Source of the DNA: Bacteroidales bacterium Bact_14
Lineage (GTDB): Bacteria; Bacteroidota; Bacteroidia; Bacteroidales; UBA932
Assembly (NCBI GenBank): GCA_001602865.1
Contig: LUZF01000007.1
Location: 1 to 59,088 of the forward strand
Length of the DNA stretch: 59,088 nt
Direction of reading: 5' to 3'
In this document: positions 30,855 through 41,419 of the stretch, piece after piece
How positions within the stretch are numbered: position 1 is the stretch's first letter
Layout: each line of letters opens with the position of its first letter
The notes under the pieces: model-generated
What the model was told of the DNA's origin: nothing
Database searches by the model: none
Seen by the model: only the letters and a program-made list of their open reading frames with translations
Translations under genes and position numbers: made by a program

Positions 30855-31834
30855 GAGAGGAGATACAGGCCTGGCTGGGCGAAGACTGGAAGGCGCTGGA
30901 GGCATCGCTGGCCGCTTCCCTGCGGAGCGACATCGCGCTGCTGGACGCCACCAACGCATCCCTCCTGTCCCAGGGGGGCAAGCGCATCCGTCCCATCCTG
31001 GCGCTGCTCTCCGCCCGGGCTTGTGCCCCTGACGGCAAGGCGACGCAGGACAGCGTCCGCTTCGCCGCGGCCGTCGAGATGCTCCACAATGCCACGCTCC
31101 TCCACGACGACGTCGCCGACGGGAGCGCCGAGCGCCGCGGCCATCCGACCGTGATGCGCCTGCTGGGCCCGGCGGCCTCCGTGCTCATCGGGGATTTCTG
31201 GCTGGTGCGCTGTATGGACACGGTCCTGTCCGCGCCGGAACGGGGGAATGCCGTCCTGCGGGTCTTCTCGAAGACCCTGGCGGACCTCGCGGAAGGCGAG
31301 ATGCTCCAGATGGAGAAGGCCGGCCTCGGGGATACGACCGAGGCGGAATATATGCGGATCATCTACGCCAAGACGGCGTCGATGTTCGAGACGGCTTGCG
31401 TCAGCGGCGCGATGTCCGTGGATGCGCCCGCCGGATGGGTGGATGCGCTGCGGGAGTACGCGCGCTGCCTCGGCCTGGCCTTCCAGATCCGCGACGACAT
31501 CCTGGACTACGACGGCGGGCAGGCCCTCGGCAAGCCGACCGGCGTGGACCTCCGGGAAAAGAAAATCACCCTCCCGCTGCTCGGCGCCCTCCTCCAGGTG
31601 GACGACGCGTGCGGCAGGGAAATCCGCCGGATGGTCCGGGAAATCGACGGCTATCCGGAATATTGCGCCCAGATCCGGGAGTTCGTGCTGGCGCGGGACG
31701 GCATCGCGTATGCCGCCGCGCGGGCGGACGAACTGACCGGGCAGGCGGTGAAAGCGCTCGCGCCGCTGCCGCGGAGCGAGGCGCGTGACAGGCTGGAGGC
31801 TGCTGCCCTGGCCGCTGCGGCGAGAAAGGCATGA
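30848..31834 (+). CDS. Polyprenyl synthetase family protein, probably long-chain type
   Basis: LLHDDVADGSAERRGHPTV and FQIRDDILDYDG; Ala at -5 from the first Asp-rich motif. Confidence 0.93.
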   Translation: MLREEIQAWLGEDWKALEASLAASLRSDIALLDATNASLLSQGGKRIRPILALLSARACAPDGKATQDSVRFAAAVEMLHNATLLHDDVADGSAERRGHPTVMRLLGPAASVLIGDFWLVRCMDTVLSAPERGNAVLRVFSKTLADLAEGEMLQMEKAGLGDTTEAEYMRIIYAKTASMFETACVSGAMSVDAPAGWVDALREYARCLGLAFQIRDDILDYDGGQALGKPTGVDLREKKITLPLLGALLQVDDACGREIRRMVREIDGYPEYCAQIREFVLARDGIAYAAARADELTGQAVKALAPLPRSEARDRLEAAALAAAARKA

Positions 31835-32811
31835 ACCTGCGTGAGATCAAAGGGAATGAAGCGGTTGTGGCCGCGCTGACCGGGATGGTGGATTCCGGCC
31901 GGGTCCCGCACGCCATCCTCTTCCACGAGGAAGACGGCGGCGGCGCCTTCCCCCTCTGCCAGGCTTTCCTGCAGTACCTTTTCTATGGGAATGAAGATAA
32001 TCCAAAGATTTCCAAACTGATCCATTCCGACGTCTTCTATGTCTTCCCGGTCCTTGCGGGAAAACTCTCCGTCGCCTACATCTCCGAGTTCCGCGAGCTT
32101 GCGCTGCGCAATCCGTACTTCACGGAGGAGCAGCTCGACGATGCCTGCGGCTTCGAGGGAAAGACCAGCACGATCGCGGTCGCCGAGGCGAACGACCTCG
32201 TCGGCAAGCTGGCGTTCCACTCGCTCGAGGGCGGGTACAAGGCGGTCGTGATCTACCTGCCGGAGAAGATGAACGCGCCCGCGGCGAACAAGCTCCTCAA
32301 ATCGCTGGAGGAGCCCTCCGAGCGCACCCTTTTCCTGCTGATCTCCCACGCCCCGGAGAAGCTGCTCCCGACGATCCGCTCGCGCTGCCAGCTGATCCGT
32401 GTGCGCCCGGAAGGGCAGGATGCGCCGGCGGAGAACGAGGGGGAGGAAGTCTACTGGGAGCTCTTCGTGGCCCTGATGAATGCGCTGCTCGCCAAGGACC
32501 TTTCCGCTTCGCTGGATGTGGGTGAGCGGCTGGCCGCGCTGCCGTCGCGGGACAAGATGAAGACTTTCTGCCGTTTCGGAAGCGCCTGCCTGCGGAAGGT
32601 GTTCCTGCTCCAGCAGGGGCTGCCGCAGCTTGCGGCGCTGGATTCGGACGAGGAGGACTTCTTCGGGCGCCTGTCCTCGATGAGCCGCAAGACCTTCCCG
32701 CGCGCCGCCGCCGGCATCTTCGACCGGACGCAGACGCTCATCGAAAGAAATGTGAACCCCAAAATCGCGTTCACCGACCTGGTGAACCGCTTCTATATGC
32801 TAGCCGTATGA
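31831..32811 (+). CDS. holB: DNA polymerase III subunit delta'
   Basis: MNAPAANKLLKSLEEPSERTLFLLISHAPEKLLPTIRSRCQLIRV. Confidence 0.92.
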   Translation: MNLREIKGNEAVVAALTGMVDSGRVPHAILFHEEDGGGAFPLCQAFLQYLFYGNEDNPKISKLIHSDVFYVFPVLAGKLSVAYISEFRELALRNPYFTEEQLDDACGFEGKTSTIAVAEANDLVGKLAFHSLEGGYKAVVIYLPEKMNAPAANKLLKSLEEPSERTLFLLISHAPEKLLPTIRSRCQLIRVRPEGQDAPAENEGEEVYWELFVALMNALLAKDLSASLDVGERLAALPSRDKMKTFCRFGSACLRKVFLLQQGLPQLAALDSDEEDFFGRLSSMSRKTFPRAAAGIFDRTQTLIERNVNPKIAFTDLVNRFYMLAV

Positions 32812-33986
32812 ACACCGACAACGAGACCATCCAATTTGACTGCAGCCGCGGCTGCACCGTCGTCCAGGACGAGGAGACCGGCGCCTACGATTGCACGTAC
32901 CGCGAGGGCTGCTGCAAGCTGGGCGACCACGACTGGCTGAAGGGTGTCGGCAAGGCCGAAAACCCGAACCTGTTTGAAGTCCGATTCAAGAATACCCGCA
33001 AGGGCATCTATATCAATGATTCCGGCCAGAGCATCCGCCAGGGCGACCTCGTAGTCGTCGGCGCTGCGAACGGCCACGACCTCGGCATCGTGACGCTGGA
33101 AGGGGCGATCGTGCTCCGCCAGCTCCGCGCCAAGGGCATCGACCCCGCGACCGCAACGTTCCAGAAGATCTACCGCCGGGCGCGGCCCGCGGACATCTCC
33201 CGCTGGCAGGAAGCCATCGCGCGGGAGCAGGAGACGATGATCGAGGCCCGGCGCATCGCGACCGAGATTGGCCTGGATATGAAAATCGGGGACGTGGAGT
33301 TCCAGGGCGACGGCACGAAGGCGATCTTCTATTACATCGCCGACGGTCGCGTGGACTTCCGCCAGCTGATCAAGGTGTTCGCGGAGGAGTTCCGCATCCG
33401 CATCGAGATGAAGCAGATCGGCGCGCGCCAGGAGGCGGGCCTGATCGGCGGCATCGGCGTCTGCGGCCGCGAGCTCTGCTGCGCGAACTACATCACCAAT
33501 TTCCAGTCGATCACGACTTCCGCCGCGCGCTGCCAGGACCTGTCGCTGAACCCGCAGAAGCTCGCGGGCCAGTGCGGGAAGCTGAAGTGCTGCCTGAATT
33601 ACGAAGTGCCTGTGTACCAGGATGCGCAGTCGCGGATTCCGAAGGTCTCCGAACCGCTGGAGTTCCAGGACGGCGTGGCGTACCTGATGAAGACGGACAT
33701 CCTGAAGGAGATTATGTACTTCTCCTACGACAAGGGGTCCTTCTCCGACCTGATTCCGCTGGACGCTTCCGAGGTGGCGGAAATCATCAAGATGAACCGC
33801 AACGGCGTGAAGCCGGAATCCCTGCGCACCGAGCCGGAGCCGCATATGCCGGAGTTCATTACCGCCGTGGGCGACGACAGCATCACGCGCTTCGACAAAC
33901 CCAAGCGCCGGAAGGGCGGCCGGGGCCGCCGCAAGCGCGGGGGCGGGGAGAAGGGCGGCAACGCCAAGCCGAAGGATGAAGCCTAG
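32808..33986 (+). CDS. ricT: PSP1-domain protein, RicT-like
   Basis: MKQIGARQEAGLIGGIGVCGRELCCANYITNFQSITTSAARCQDLSLNPQKLAGQCGKLKCCLNYE. Confidence 0.93.
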   Translation: MNTDNETIQFDCSRGCTVVQDEETGAYDCTYREGCCKLGDHDWLKGVGKAENPNLFEVRFKNTRKGIYINDSGQSIRQGDLVVVGAANGHDLGIVTLEGAIVLRQLRAKGIDPATATFQKIYRRARPADISRWQEAIAREQETMIEARRIATEIGLDMKIGDVEFQGDGTKAIFYYIADGRVDFRQLIKVFAEEFRIRIEMKQIGARQEAGLIGGIGVCGRELCCANYITNFQSITTSAARCQDLSLNPQKLAGQCGKLKCCLNYEVPVYQDAQSRIPKVSEPLEFQDGVAYLMKTDILKEIMYFSYDKGSFSDLIPLDASEVAEIIKMNRNGVKPESLRTEPEPHMPEFITAVGDDSITRFDKPKRRKGGRGRRKRGGGEKGGNAKPKDEA

Positions 33987-34371
33987 GCTCCTGGTCCTGG
34001 CGGTGCTGCTGCTCGCGGCCTGCCACGCGCCGCGCGTGGAGGAATCCTTCGTGGAGGCTTCCTCGCTGCCCGCGCGCGGCTGGTACACCTTCGAATGTAC
34101 GCTGGACGACCCGCAGGGCCGGTATGACCTTTCTTTCTATATGAGCCTGGATATGCGGCCCGCGGAGGCTTCGTTCCCGGTCGTGGTGCGGCTGACCGCG
34201 CCCGACGGGGCGCAGATGGAGGAGCAGGTGTTCTGGGATACGTCGAAGGAAAGGGTGTTGTACCGCAGGGATATCGTTCCGCCGCAGGCGGGGGTATGGA
34301 CGGTCGCGCTGTATGTGCCGGAGTTGAAGGGCCTGCGCGGCATCGGGCTGATCCGGGAAAAGAAACGCTAG
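33976..34371 (+). CDS. gldH: Gliding motility lipoprotein GldH-like
   Basis: Small lipoprotein (LLAAC) with GldH-like sequence and the holB-ricT-gldH gene context. Confidence 0.8.
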   Translation: MKPRLLVLAVLLLAACHAPRVEESFVEASSLPARGWYTFECTLDDPQGRYDLSFYMSLDMRPAEASFPVVVRLTAPDGAQMEEQVFWDTSKERVLYRRDIVPPQAGVWTVALYVPELKGLRGIGLIREKKR

Positions 34372-34374
34372 CTT

Positions 34375-35148
34375 ATGGGACACGGGAAACTTCGAAAATT
34401 CGCTGAGAACGCGACATTCAGCTGCCTGCTGCAGCCCTCCGCCGGGGAATTGCTCTCGGACGGGTATTTCGCTTTGAAGGACCATCCGGTCAAGGGCCAT
34501 TGGAACGAAAAGATGTTCGCAAAGCCGCAGCCGGTCGTGCTGGAGCTGGGTTGCGGAAAAGGGGAGTACACGATCGACCTCGCGCGCCGCTATCCGGAGT
34601 TCAATTACATCGGCGTGGACATCAAGGGCGCGCGGCTCTGGAAGGGCGCCAAGGAAGCGCACGAGTCCGCGCTCGGCAACGTTGCCTTCCTGCGTACCCG
34701 CATTGAGTTCATCACCGCCTTCTTCGCGCCCGGCGAGGTCTCCCGGATCTGGCTGACCTTCTCGGACCCGCAGATGAAGAGCGAGAATTCGCGCCTGACT
34801 TCGCCGCTGTTCCTGGAGCGCTACCGCCGGATGCTCGTGCCGGGCGGCGACGTGCGCCTGAAGACCGACAGCCGCTTCCTCCACGAGTACACAAAGGCCG
34901 TCGTTGCGGCCAACGGCCTGCGCCTCACGGCCTGCACGGACGACCTTTACGGCTCCGCCCGCCTCGACGAGCCAGCCCTCTACGAGGTCCAGACCTACTA
35001 TGAGAAGATGTTCCTGGAAATGGGTCTGAAAATCACCTACTTATCCTTCATTATCGACCACGCCGGCGATTACGTCTACCCCGACTTCGACGCCCCCTAC
35101 TGGCGCTCGGTCGAAGGACCTAGACGGTCCTTCTCACATCGCACCTGA
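34375..35148 (+). CDS. trmB: tRNA (guanine-N7)-methyltransferase
   Basis: LELGCGKGEYTIDLARRYPEFNYIGVDIKGARLWKGAKEA and RIWLTFSDPQMKSENSRLTSPLFLERY. Confidence 0.95.
   Translation: MGHGKLRKFAENATFSCLLQPSAGELLSDGYFALKDHPVKGHWNEKMFAKPQPVVLELGCGKGEYTIDLARRYPEFNYIGVDIKGARLWKGAKEAHESALGNVAFLRTRIEFITAFFAPGEVSRIWLTFSDPQMKSENSRLTSPLFLERYRRMLVPGGDVRLKTDSRFLHEYTKAVVAANGLRLTACTDDLYGSARLDEPALYEVQTYYEKMFLEMGLKITYLSFIIDHAGDYVYPDFDAPYWRSVEGPRRSFSHRT
35113..35133. repeat. Perfect 8-bp inverted repeat in the 3' coding end of trmB
   Basis: GAAGGACC-TAGAC-GGTCCTTC. Confidence 0.75.
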
Positions 35149-35159
35149 CGGGGCGATGA

Positions 35160-35290
35160 CTATCCAACCCCCTACCCCCTTTCAGGGGGACTGCGACCTG
35201 CGCTGCGCTTCGGTCGGTGCCTCCGCTGCTTCGATGTCTTGCGACATCTCGCTGACGCTCCGGCACGCGCGATTCTGCGCGGTACGTCCA
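35160..35290. repeat. Candidate dispersed GC-rich intergenic repeat with several hairpins
   Basis: CCCCCTTTCAGGGGG hairpin and GATGTC-TTGC-GACATC within a longer imperfect GTGCC...GGCAC palindrome; convergent trmB/smpB interval. Confidence 0.4.
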
Positions 35291-35354
35291 TGGAAATGGC
35301 GGAAATGGTGGACGGAGACGGGGAATGGGGCGTATGTCCGCAGTAGGGAGGGAT

Positions 35355-35807
35355 CTAACTGCGTTCCAATTCCCGCCGGACGTCCTTTTCCTTGATGGAC
35401 TGGCGCTTGTCGTACTGCTTCTTGCCGCGGGCAAGGGCGATGACGAGCTTGGCGTAGCCATTGTCGGCGACGAAGAGCTTGACGGCGACGATGGTGAGGC
35501 CTTTTTCCTTGTCGGCCTGGCGGAGGTGGCGGAGTTCGCGCTTGGTCAGGAGGAGCTTGCGGTCACGCCGGGGCTCGTGCTGGCCCCAGGAGCCCCAGAA
35601 GTATTGGGCGATGTTCATGCCGCGGACATAGAGCTGTCCGAGGGTGTCGAAATAGCAATAGGCATCCTGGAGCGAGACTTTGCCCGCCCGGATGGACTTG
35701 ATTTCCGTGCCGGCCAGCACGATGCCCGCCGTGTAGGTCTCCAGGAACTCGTAGTCGAAGGAGGCGCGGCGGTTGCTGACCTGGATTTTGCTTTTCGCTT
35801 TCGGCAT
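35355..35807 (-). CDS. smpB: SsrA-binding protein
   Basis: [49 protein letters not shown]. Confidence 0.97.
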   Translation of the reverse strand: MPKAKSKIQVSNRRASFDYEFLETYTAGIVLAGTEIKSIRAGKVSLQDAYCYFDTLGQLYVRGMNIAQYFWGSWGQHEPRRDRKLLLTKRELRHLRQADKEKGLTIVAVKLFVADNGYAKLVIALARGKKQYDKRQSIKEKDVRRELERS

Positions 35808-35813
35808 AGGGTG

Positions 35814-35821
35814 CAAAGATA
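35814..35821 (-). promoter_or_regulatory. -7 promoter box (TATCTTTG on minus strand) for smpB
   Basis: CAAAGATA on plus strand; 6 nt from start at 35807. Confidence 0.5.
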
Positions 35822-35845
35822 GGAATTTAATCGTAACTTCGCCGT

Positions 35846-36679
35846 ATGCCGAAAATGAGATTCACCATCCCCGCCGAGCTCCCGGAGCCGGAGACCGTCG
35901 ACCCGGCGGCCCTGCTGGCCGCGTTCCGCGAAGGCGGGACCGACCTGGTCTGCGTCCTCGGGCCGACGGCGTCGGGCAAGACCCGCTGCGCGGTCGCCCT
36001 CGCCCGGACGCTGAACCGCCTCGCCGGCGCCCCCGTCGCGGAGATCCTCTCCGCCGACTCGCGCCAGGTCTACCGCGGGATGGACATCGGCACTGGCAAG
36101 GATCTCTCTGAATATGAGGAGATTCCGTATCACCTGATCGACATCCGCCCGGCAGGCAGCCGCTACAACGTCTACGAGTACCAGCAGGATTTCGCAGCGG
36201 CCTACCAGGACGTGCTGCGGCGGGGCGGAATCCCCATCCTCTGCGGCGGCACGGGCCTCTACATCGAGGCTGCGACCTGCGGCTACGGCTTCGACAAGGA
36301 CCGCCCCGCCGTAGATCCGGCGCTGCTCCCGCAGCGGACCTTCTACATCGGCACGCTCGTGGACCGCGAGACGCGCAACGCGCGGATCGACGCCCGCCTG
36401 GACGCGCGCCTCGCCGAAGGCCTCGTCGACGAGATCCGCGGCCTGCTCGCCTCCGGCATCGCCGCCGAAGACCTGATCTATTACGGTCTGGAATACAAAT
36501 TCGTGACCCAGCACGTCCTGGGCATTCTCAGCTATGAGGAGATGCGTACCCTGCTCGCCAACGCCATCCACCAGTTCGCCAAGCGCCAGATGACCTGGTT
36601 CCGCGGCATGGAACGCGACGGCCGCGTCATCCACTGGATCGATGGGTGGAGTAAAGATTCTTCGCTGCGCTCAGAATGA
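35846..36679 (+). CDS. miaA: tRNA dimethylallyltransferase
   Basis: [48 protein letters not shown]-terminal KDSSLRSE is encoded by a dispersed repeat. Confidence 0.95.
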   Translation: MPKMRFTIPAELPEPETVDPAALLAAFREGGTDLVCVLGPTASGKTRCAVALARTLNRLAGAPVAEILSADSRQVYRGMDIGTGKDLSEYEEIPYHLIDIRPAGSRYNVYEYQQDFAAAYQDVLRRGGIPILCGGTGLYIEAATCGYGFDKDRPAVDPALLPQRTFYIGTLVDRETRNARIDARLDARLAEGLVDEIRGLLASGIAAEDLIYYGLEYKFVTQHVLGILSYEEMRTLLANAIHQFAKRQMTWFRGMERDGRVIHWIDGWSKDSSLRSE

Positions 36680-36682
36680 CAG
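36653..36682 (-). repeat. Dispersed repeat CTGTCATTCTGAGCGCAGCGAAGAATCTTT
   Basis: Plus strand AAAGATTCTTCGCTGCGCTCAGAATGACAG; related to the sequences at 57199-57282 and 48025-48060. Confidence 0.7.
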
Positions 36683-36690
36683 CGGGAGGA

Positions 36691-37947
<1,257 letters not shown>

Positions 37948-37955
37948 TTTCGCTG

Positions 37956-37963
37956 CAAAGATA
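37956..37963 (-). promoter_or_regulatory. -7 promoter box (TATCTTTG on minus strand) for metK
   Basis: CAAAGATA on plus strand; 8 nt from start at 37947. Confidence 0.5.
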
Positions 37964-38011
37964 AGAAGATTTTGGTTGAAAACCTTGTGGATAAAATGTT
38001 GATAAGTGCGA

Positions 38012-38042
38012 TTTGTGCGAATTTATATATGAGGTAAATTTG
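38012..38042 (+). promoter_or_regulatory. Promoter for the Oar-like receptor gene
   Basis: -33 TTTG (38012-38015), 19-nt spacer, -7 TAAATTTG (38035-38042). Confidence 0.65.
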
Positions 38043-38095
38043 TAGGTCTGGAACCACTGAAATGAGATTTTGTTCTTATTTAGTTATATTTAGTT

Positions 38096-41000
38096 ATGTT
38101 TAAATTAGTTAAACGAGCACTGGCGGTCCTTGCGGCCGTCTTGGTGGGCATCTCCGCATACGCCCAGGTGACCACCGCTTCCATGAACGGTAAGGTTACC
38201 GACAAACAGGGCGAACCTGTGGTCGGCGCCACCGTTGTCGCCGTCCATACCCCTTCCGGGACGCAGTACTATGCTGTGGCCAACGCGGAAGGCCGTTACT
38301 TCATCAACGGTATGCGTGCCGGCGGCCCTTACACCGTCGAAGTCAGCTGCCTGGGCTACCAGAGCATGACCTTCACCGACGTGACCCTCTCCCTCGCCGA
38401 GCCGTACGCCCTCAACGCGACGGTCAGCGATGACACGGAGATGCTTTCCGAGGCCATCGTGGTCTCCACCGCCGCCTCCAAGTTCGCAGCGGAGAAGACC
38501 GGTGCCGCGACCAACATCACCAGCACCCAGATCACCTCGCTGCCGACGATCAGCCGCAGCATCACCGACGTCACCAAGCTTTCCCCTTACGGTGGCAACG
38601 GAATGAGCTTCGCCGGTTCCGACGGCCGTACCTCCAACTTCACCGTGGACGGTGCGAACTTCAACAACAACTTCGGCCTCTCCGACGGCCTTCCCGGCGG
38701 CGGCAGCCCGATCTCCATCGACGCCATCGAGGAGATGCAGGTCGTGATTTCCCCGTACGACGTCCGCCAGGCCAACTTCATCGGCGGTGGTGTCAACGCC
38801 ATCACCAAGTCGGGTACCAATACCCTCAAGGGTTCCGCCTACGTCTACCACCGCAACGAGAACATGCGTGGTAACGTGGTCGACGGCGACGAAGTCTCCG
38901 GCGCCCGCGACAAGGATCGCACCACGACTTACGGCTTCACCCTCGGCGGCCCGATCATCAAGAACAAACTCTTCTTCTTCGCGAACTACGAGTACTCCGC
39001 GATGCCGACCGTGGTCAACCGCTGGCGTGCTTCCAAGGATGGCGCCGCCGACCCGGACAAGTTCATTTCCCGTACCTCCGAGGCTGATATGGAGACCGTC
39101 TCCAACTTCCTGAAGACGAACTACGGTTATGACACCGGTTCCTGGACCGACTTCCCGGCCGACGAGAACAACATGAAGATCCTCGGCCGCATCGACTGGA
39201 ACATCTCCGACAAACACCACCTGGCCCTGCGCTACAACTACACGGTCAATAACCGCTGGAACAGCACCAACGCTTCTTCCTCCGACTGCGGCCAGCGTAC
39301 GACCAAGAGCCGTCTGTCCGAGTACTCGATGGCCTTCGCCAACTCGATGTATTCCATGCAGAACGTGGTCAACACCTGGTCCCTCGACCTCAACAGCCGT
39401 CTGACCGACGTCCTGTCCAACCAGTTCCTCGCGACCTACTCCATCCTGGACGATGTCCGCGGTACCAACTCCGAGCCGTTCCCGTTCATCGACATCCTCG
39501 ACGGCACCGGCACGATTACTCCGTACATGTCCGTGGGTTATGAGCTCTTCACCTGGAAGAACGCCGTCCACAACCGCGTCCTCCTCATCAAGGACGATGT
39601 GACCTACTTCGCCGGCAGCCACAAGATCACCGCCGGTGCGAGCTACGAGTACCAGCTGGCCGACAACGCCTATATGCGTAACGGTTCCGGTTACTACCGC
39701 TACAACTCCCTCCAGGACTTCCTTTCCGGCGCCACCCCGGAGACCGTCAACCTGACCTACGGTTATGACGGCGACGAGGATCCGGCCGCCCGCGTGCGTT
39801 TCGCGAAGGTCGCCCTCTACGGCCAGGATGAGTGGAACCCGACCGACCGCCTCAAGCTGACCGCCGGTCTTCGTATCGAGTCCATCCTCTTCAACAACGC
39901 CGACGTAGGCCGCAACCAGGCCATCTACGACGTCGACTACAACGGCTACCACATCGACACCGGCACCTGGCCGACCACCAAGGTCCAGTTCTCGCCGCGC
40001 GTCGGTTTCGTCTGGGATGTCCTGGGCAACAAGAGCCTGAAGGTCCGTGGCGGTACCGGCCTCTTCACCGGCCGTCTCCCGCTGGTGTTCTTCACCAACA
40101 TGCCTACCAACTCCGGCGTCGTCCAGTACCAGGGCAAGATCACGACGACCTACAAGAACGGCGTCGCGACCCCGAGCCCGTACCTTTCCGCCTTCGCCGG
40201 CAAGATGATTACCGATCCTGCCGCCCTGCGTGACAAGATGGTCGCCGTGGCCGGCTTCCCGACCACCTACGATCCGGCCAAGGGTACCCTCCCGTCCAGC
40301 ATCGCCGCCGTGGATCCCAACTTCAAGATGCCGCAGGTCTGGAAGACCTCCCTCGCCATCGACTACGCGTTCCCGACGTCCTTCCCGCTCAGCATCAGCA
40401 GCGAGGTCATCTTCAACAAGACCGTCAACGCCGTCTGCATCCGTGACTACAACATGAAGCCGGTGGAAGGCTTTGCCCGCCTCAACGGCGCGGACAACCG
40501 CCACATGTATCCGACCGACTACACCTATACTTACAATTATGCGAAGAGCAACACCGGTACCTCCGCTTACCTGCTGACCAACACCAACCAGGGTTACGGC
40601 GGATCCGCCAGCTTCTCGATCGACGCCCGTCCGGTGGACGGCCTCTACCTCACGGCGGCCTACACCCACACGGTGTCCAAGGAACTCACCGGTATGCCGG
40701 GTTCCGACGCCTCCTCCGCATTCACCTATGTCCCGACTTCCGAGGGCCCGAACAACGCTCCGCTCCACAACTCCCAGTATGTGACTCCGGACCGCTTCTT
40801 CGCGAACCTTGCCTACGACGACAACTCCAACAATCACTTCAGCCTGTACTACGAGACCTGGAGAGGCGGTTCCAACTACACCTATATGTATGCGAACGAC
40901 CTCAACAACGACAACTACAACTACGATGTGATGTACATCCCGCGTGACGCCAGCGAGATCCGGTTTGCTTCCACCGACGATGCCAACGCTTACTGGGCAT

Positions 41001-41404
41001 ACGCCGAGAAGAACCCGTACCTGACCAAGCACGCCGGCAGCTACGCCGAGGCCTACAGCGTCTACTCCCCGTGGGTCCACCGCCTGGACTTCAGCTACAA
41101 GCACGACTTCAAGGTCCGTATGGGCAGGGTCACCAATACCCTCCAGCTCAACCTGGATGTCAAGAACGTCCTCAACCTGTTCAACTCCTCCTGGGGTGTG
41201 TCCAAGGTCATGAACCCGAGCCTGAACCAGGGCCGTATCCTCAATGTGGACCGCATCGATTCCGACGGTGTCCCCGTGTTCTCCACGATCAAGGACAGCA
41301 AGGATCGCCAGATCCTCTCCGCGACGGTTCCTACCTGGACCTACAGCCACGGCATCGGCCAGTGCTGGTATGCCCAGATCGGTATCAAGTATTTGTTCAA
41401 CTAA
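38096..41404 (+). CDS. Oar-like TonB-dependent receptor with carboxypeptidase-regulatory N-terminal domain
   Basis: MNGKVTDKQGEPVVGATVVAVHTPSGTQYYAVANAEGRYFI; plug TVDGANFNNNFGLSDGLPGGGSPISIDAIEEMQVVISPYDVRQANFIGGGVNAITKSGTN; Oar-like barrel, no SusD partner. Confidence 0.93.
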   Translation: MFKLVKRALAVLAAVLVGISAYAQVTTASMNGKVTDKQGEPVVGATVVAVHTPSGTQYYAVANAEGRYFINGMRAGGPYTVEVSCLGYQSMTFTDVTLSLAEPYALNATVSDDTEMLSEAIVVSTAASKFAAEKTGAATNITSTQITSLPTISRSITDVTKLSPYGGNGMSFAGSDGRTSNFTVDGANFNNNFGLSDGLPGGGSPISIDAIEEMQVVISPYDVRQANFIGGGVNAITKSGTNTLKGSAYVYHRNENMRGNVVDGDEVSGARDKDRTTTYGFTLGGPIIKNKLFFFANYEYSAMPTVVNRWRASKDGAADPDKFISRTSEADMETVSNFLKTNYGYDTGSWTDFPADENNMKILGRIDWNISDKHHLALRYNYTVNNRWNSTNASSSDCGQRTTKSRLSEYSMAFANSMYSMQNVVNTWSLDLNSRLTDVLSNQFLATYSILDDVRGTNSEPFPFIDILDGTGTITPYMSVGYELFTWKNAVHNRVLLIKDDVTYFAGSHKITAGASYEYQLADNAYMRNGSGYYRYNSLQDFLSGATPETVNLTYGYDGDEDPAARVRFAKVALYGQDEWNPTDRLKLTAGLRIESILFNNADVGRNQAIYDVDYNGYHIDTGTWPTTKVQFSPRVGFVWDVLGNKSLKVRGGTGLFTGRLPLVFFTNMPTNSGVVQYQGKITTTYKNGVATPSPYLSAFAGKMITDPAALRDKMVAVAGFPTTYDPAKGTLPSSIAAVDPNFKMPQVWKTSLAIDYAFPTSFPLSISSEVIFNKTVNAVCIRDYNMKPVEGFARLNGADNRHMYPTDYTYTYNYAKSNTGTSAYLLTNTNQGYGGSASFSIDARPVDGLYLTAAYTHTVSKELTGMPGSDASSAFTYVPTSEGPNNAPLHNSQYVTPDRFFANLAYDDNSNNHFSLYYETWRGGSNYTYMYANDLNNDNYNYDVMYIPRDASEIRFASTDDANAYWAYAEKNPYLTKHAGSYAEAYSVYSPWVHRLDFSYKHDFKVRMGRVTNTLQLNLDVKNVLNLFNSSWGVSKVMNPSLNQGRILNVDRIDSDGVPVFSTIKDSKDRQILSATVPTWTYSHGIGQCWYAQIGIKYLFN

Positions 41405-41419
41405 TCACAGGGTACGAAT

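Noticed and set aside
33976-34371. GldH as evidence of gliding or a local type IX secretion cluster
   Set aside because: GldH occurs in non-gliding Bacteroidetes and no gldK/L/M/N or spr genes are in the window.
38105-41350. 1081-aa minus-strand ORF
   Set aside because: Shadow of the Oar-like receptor gene; no recognisable motif.
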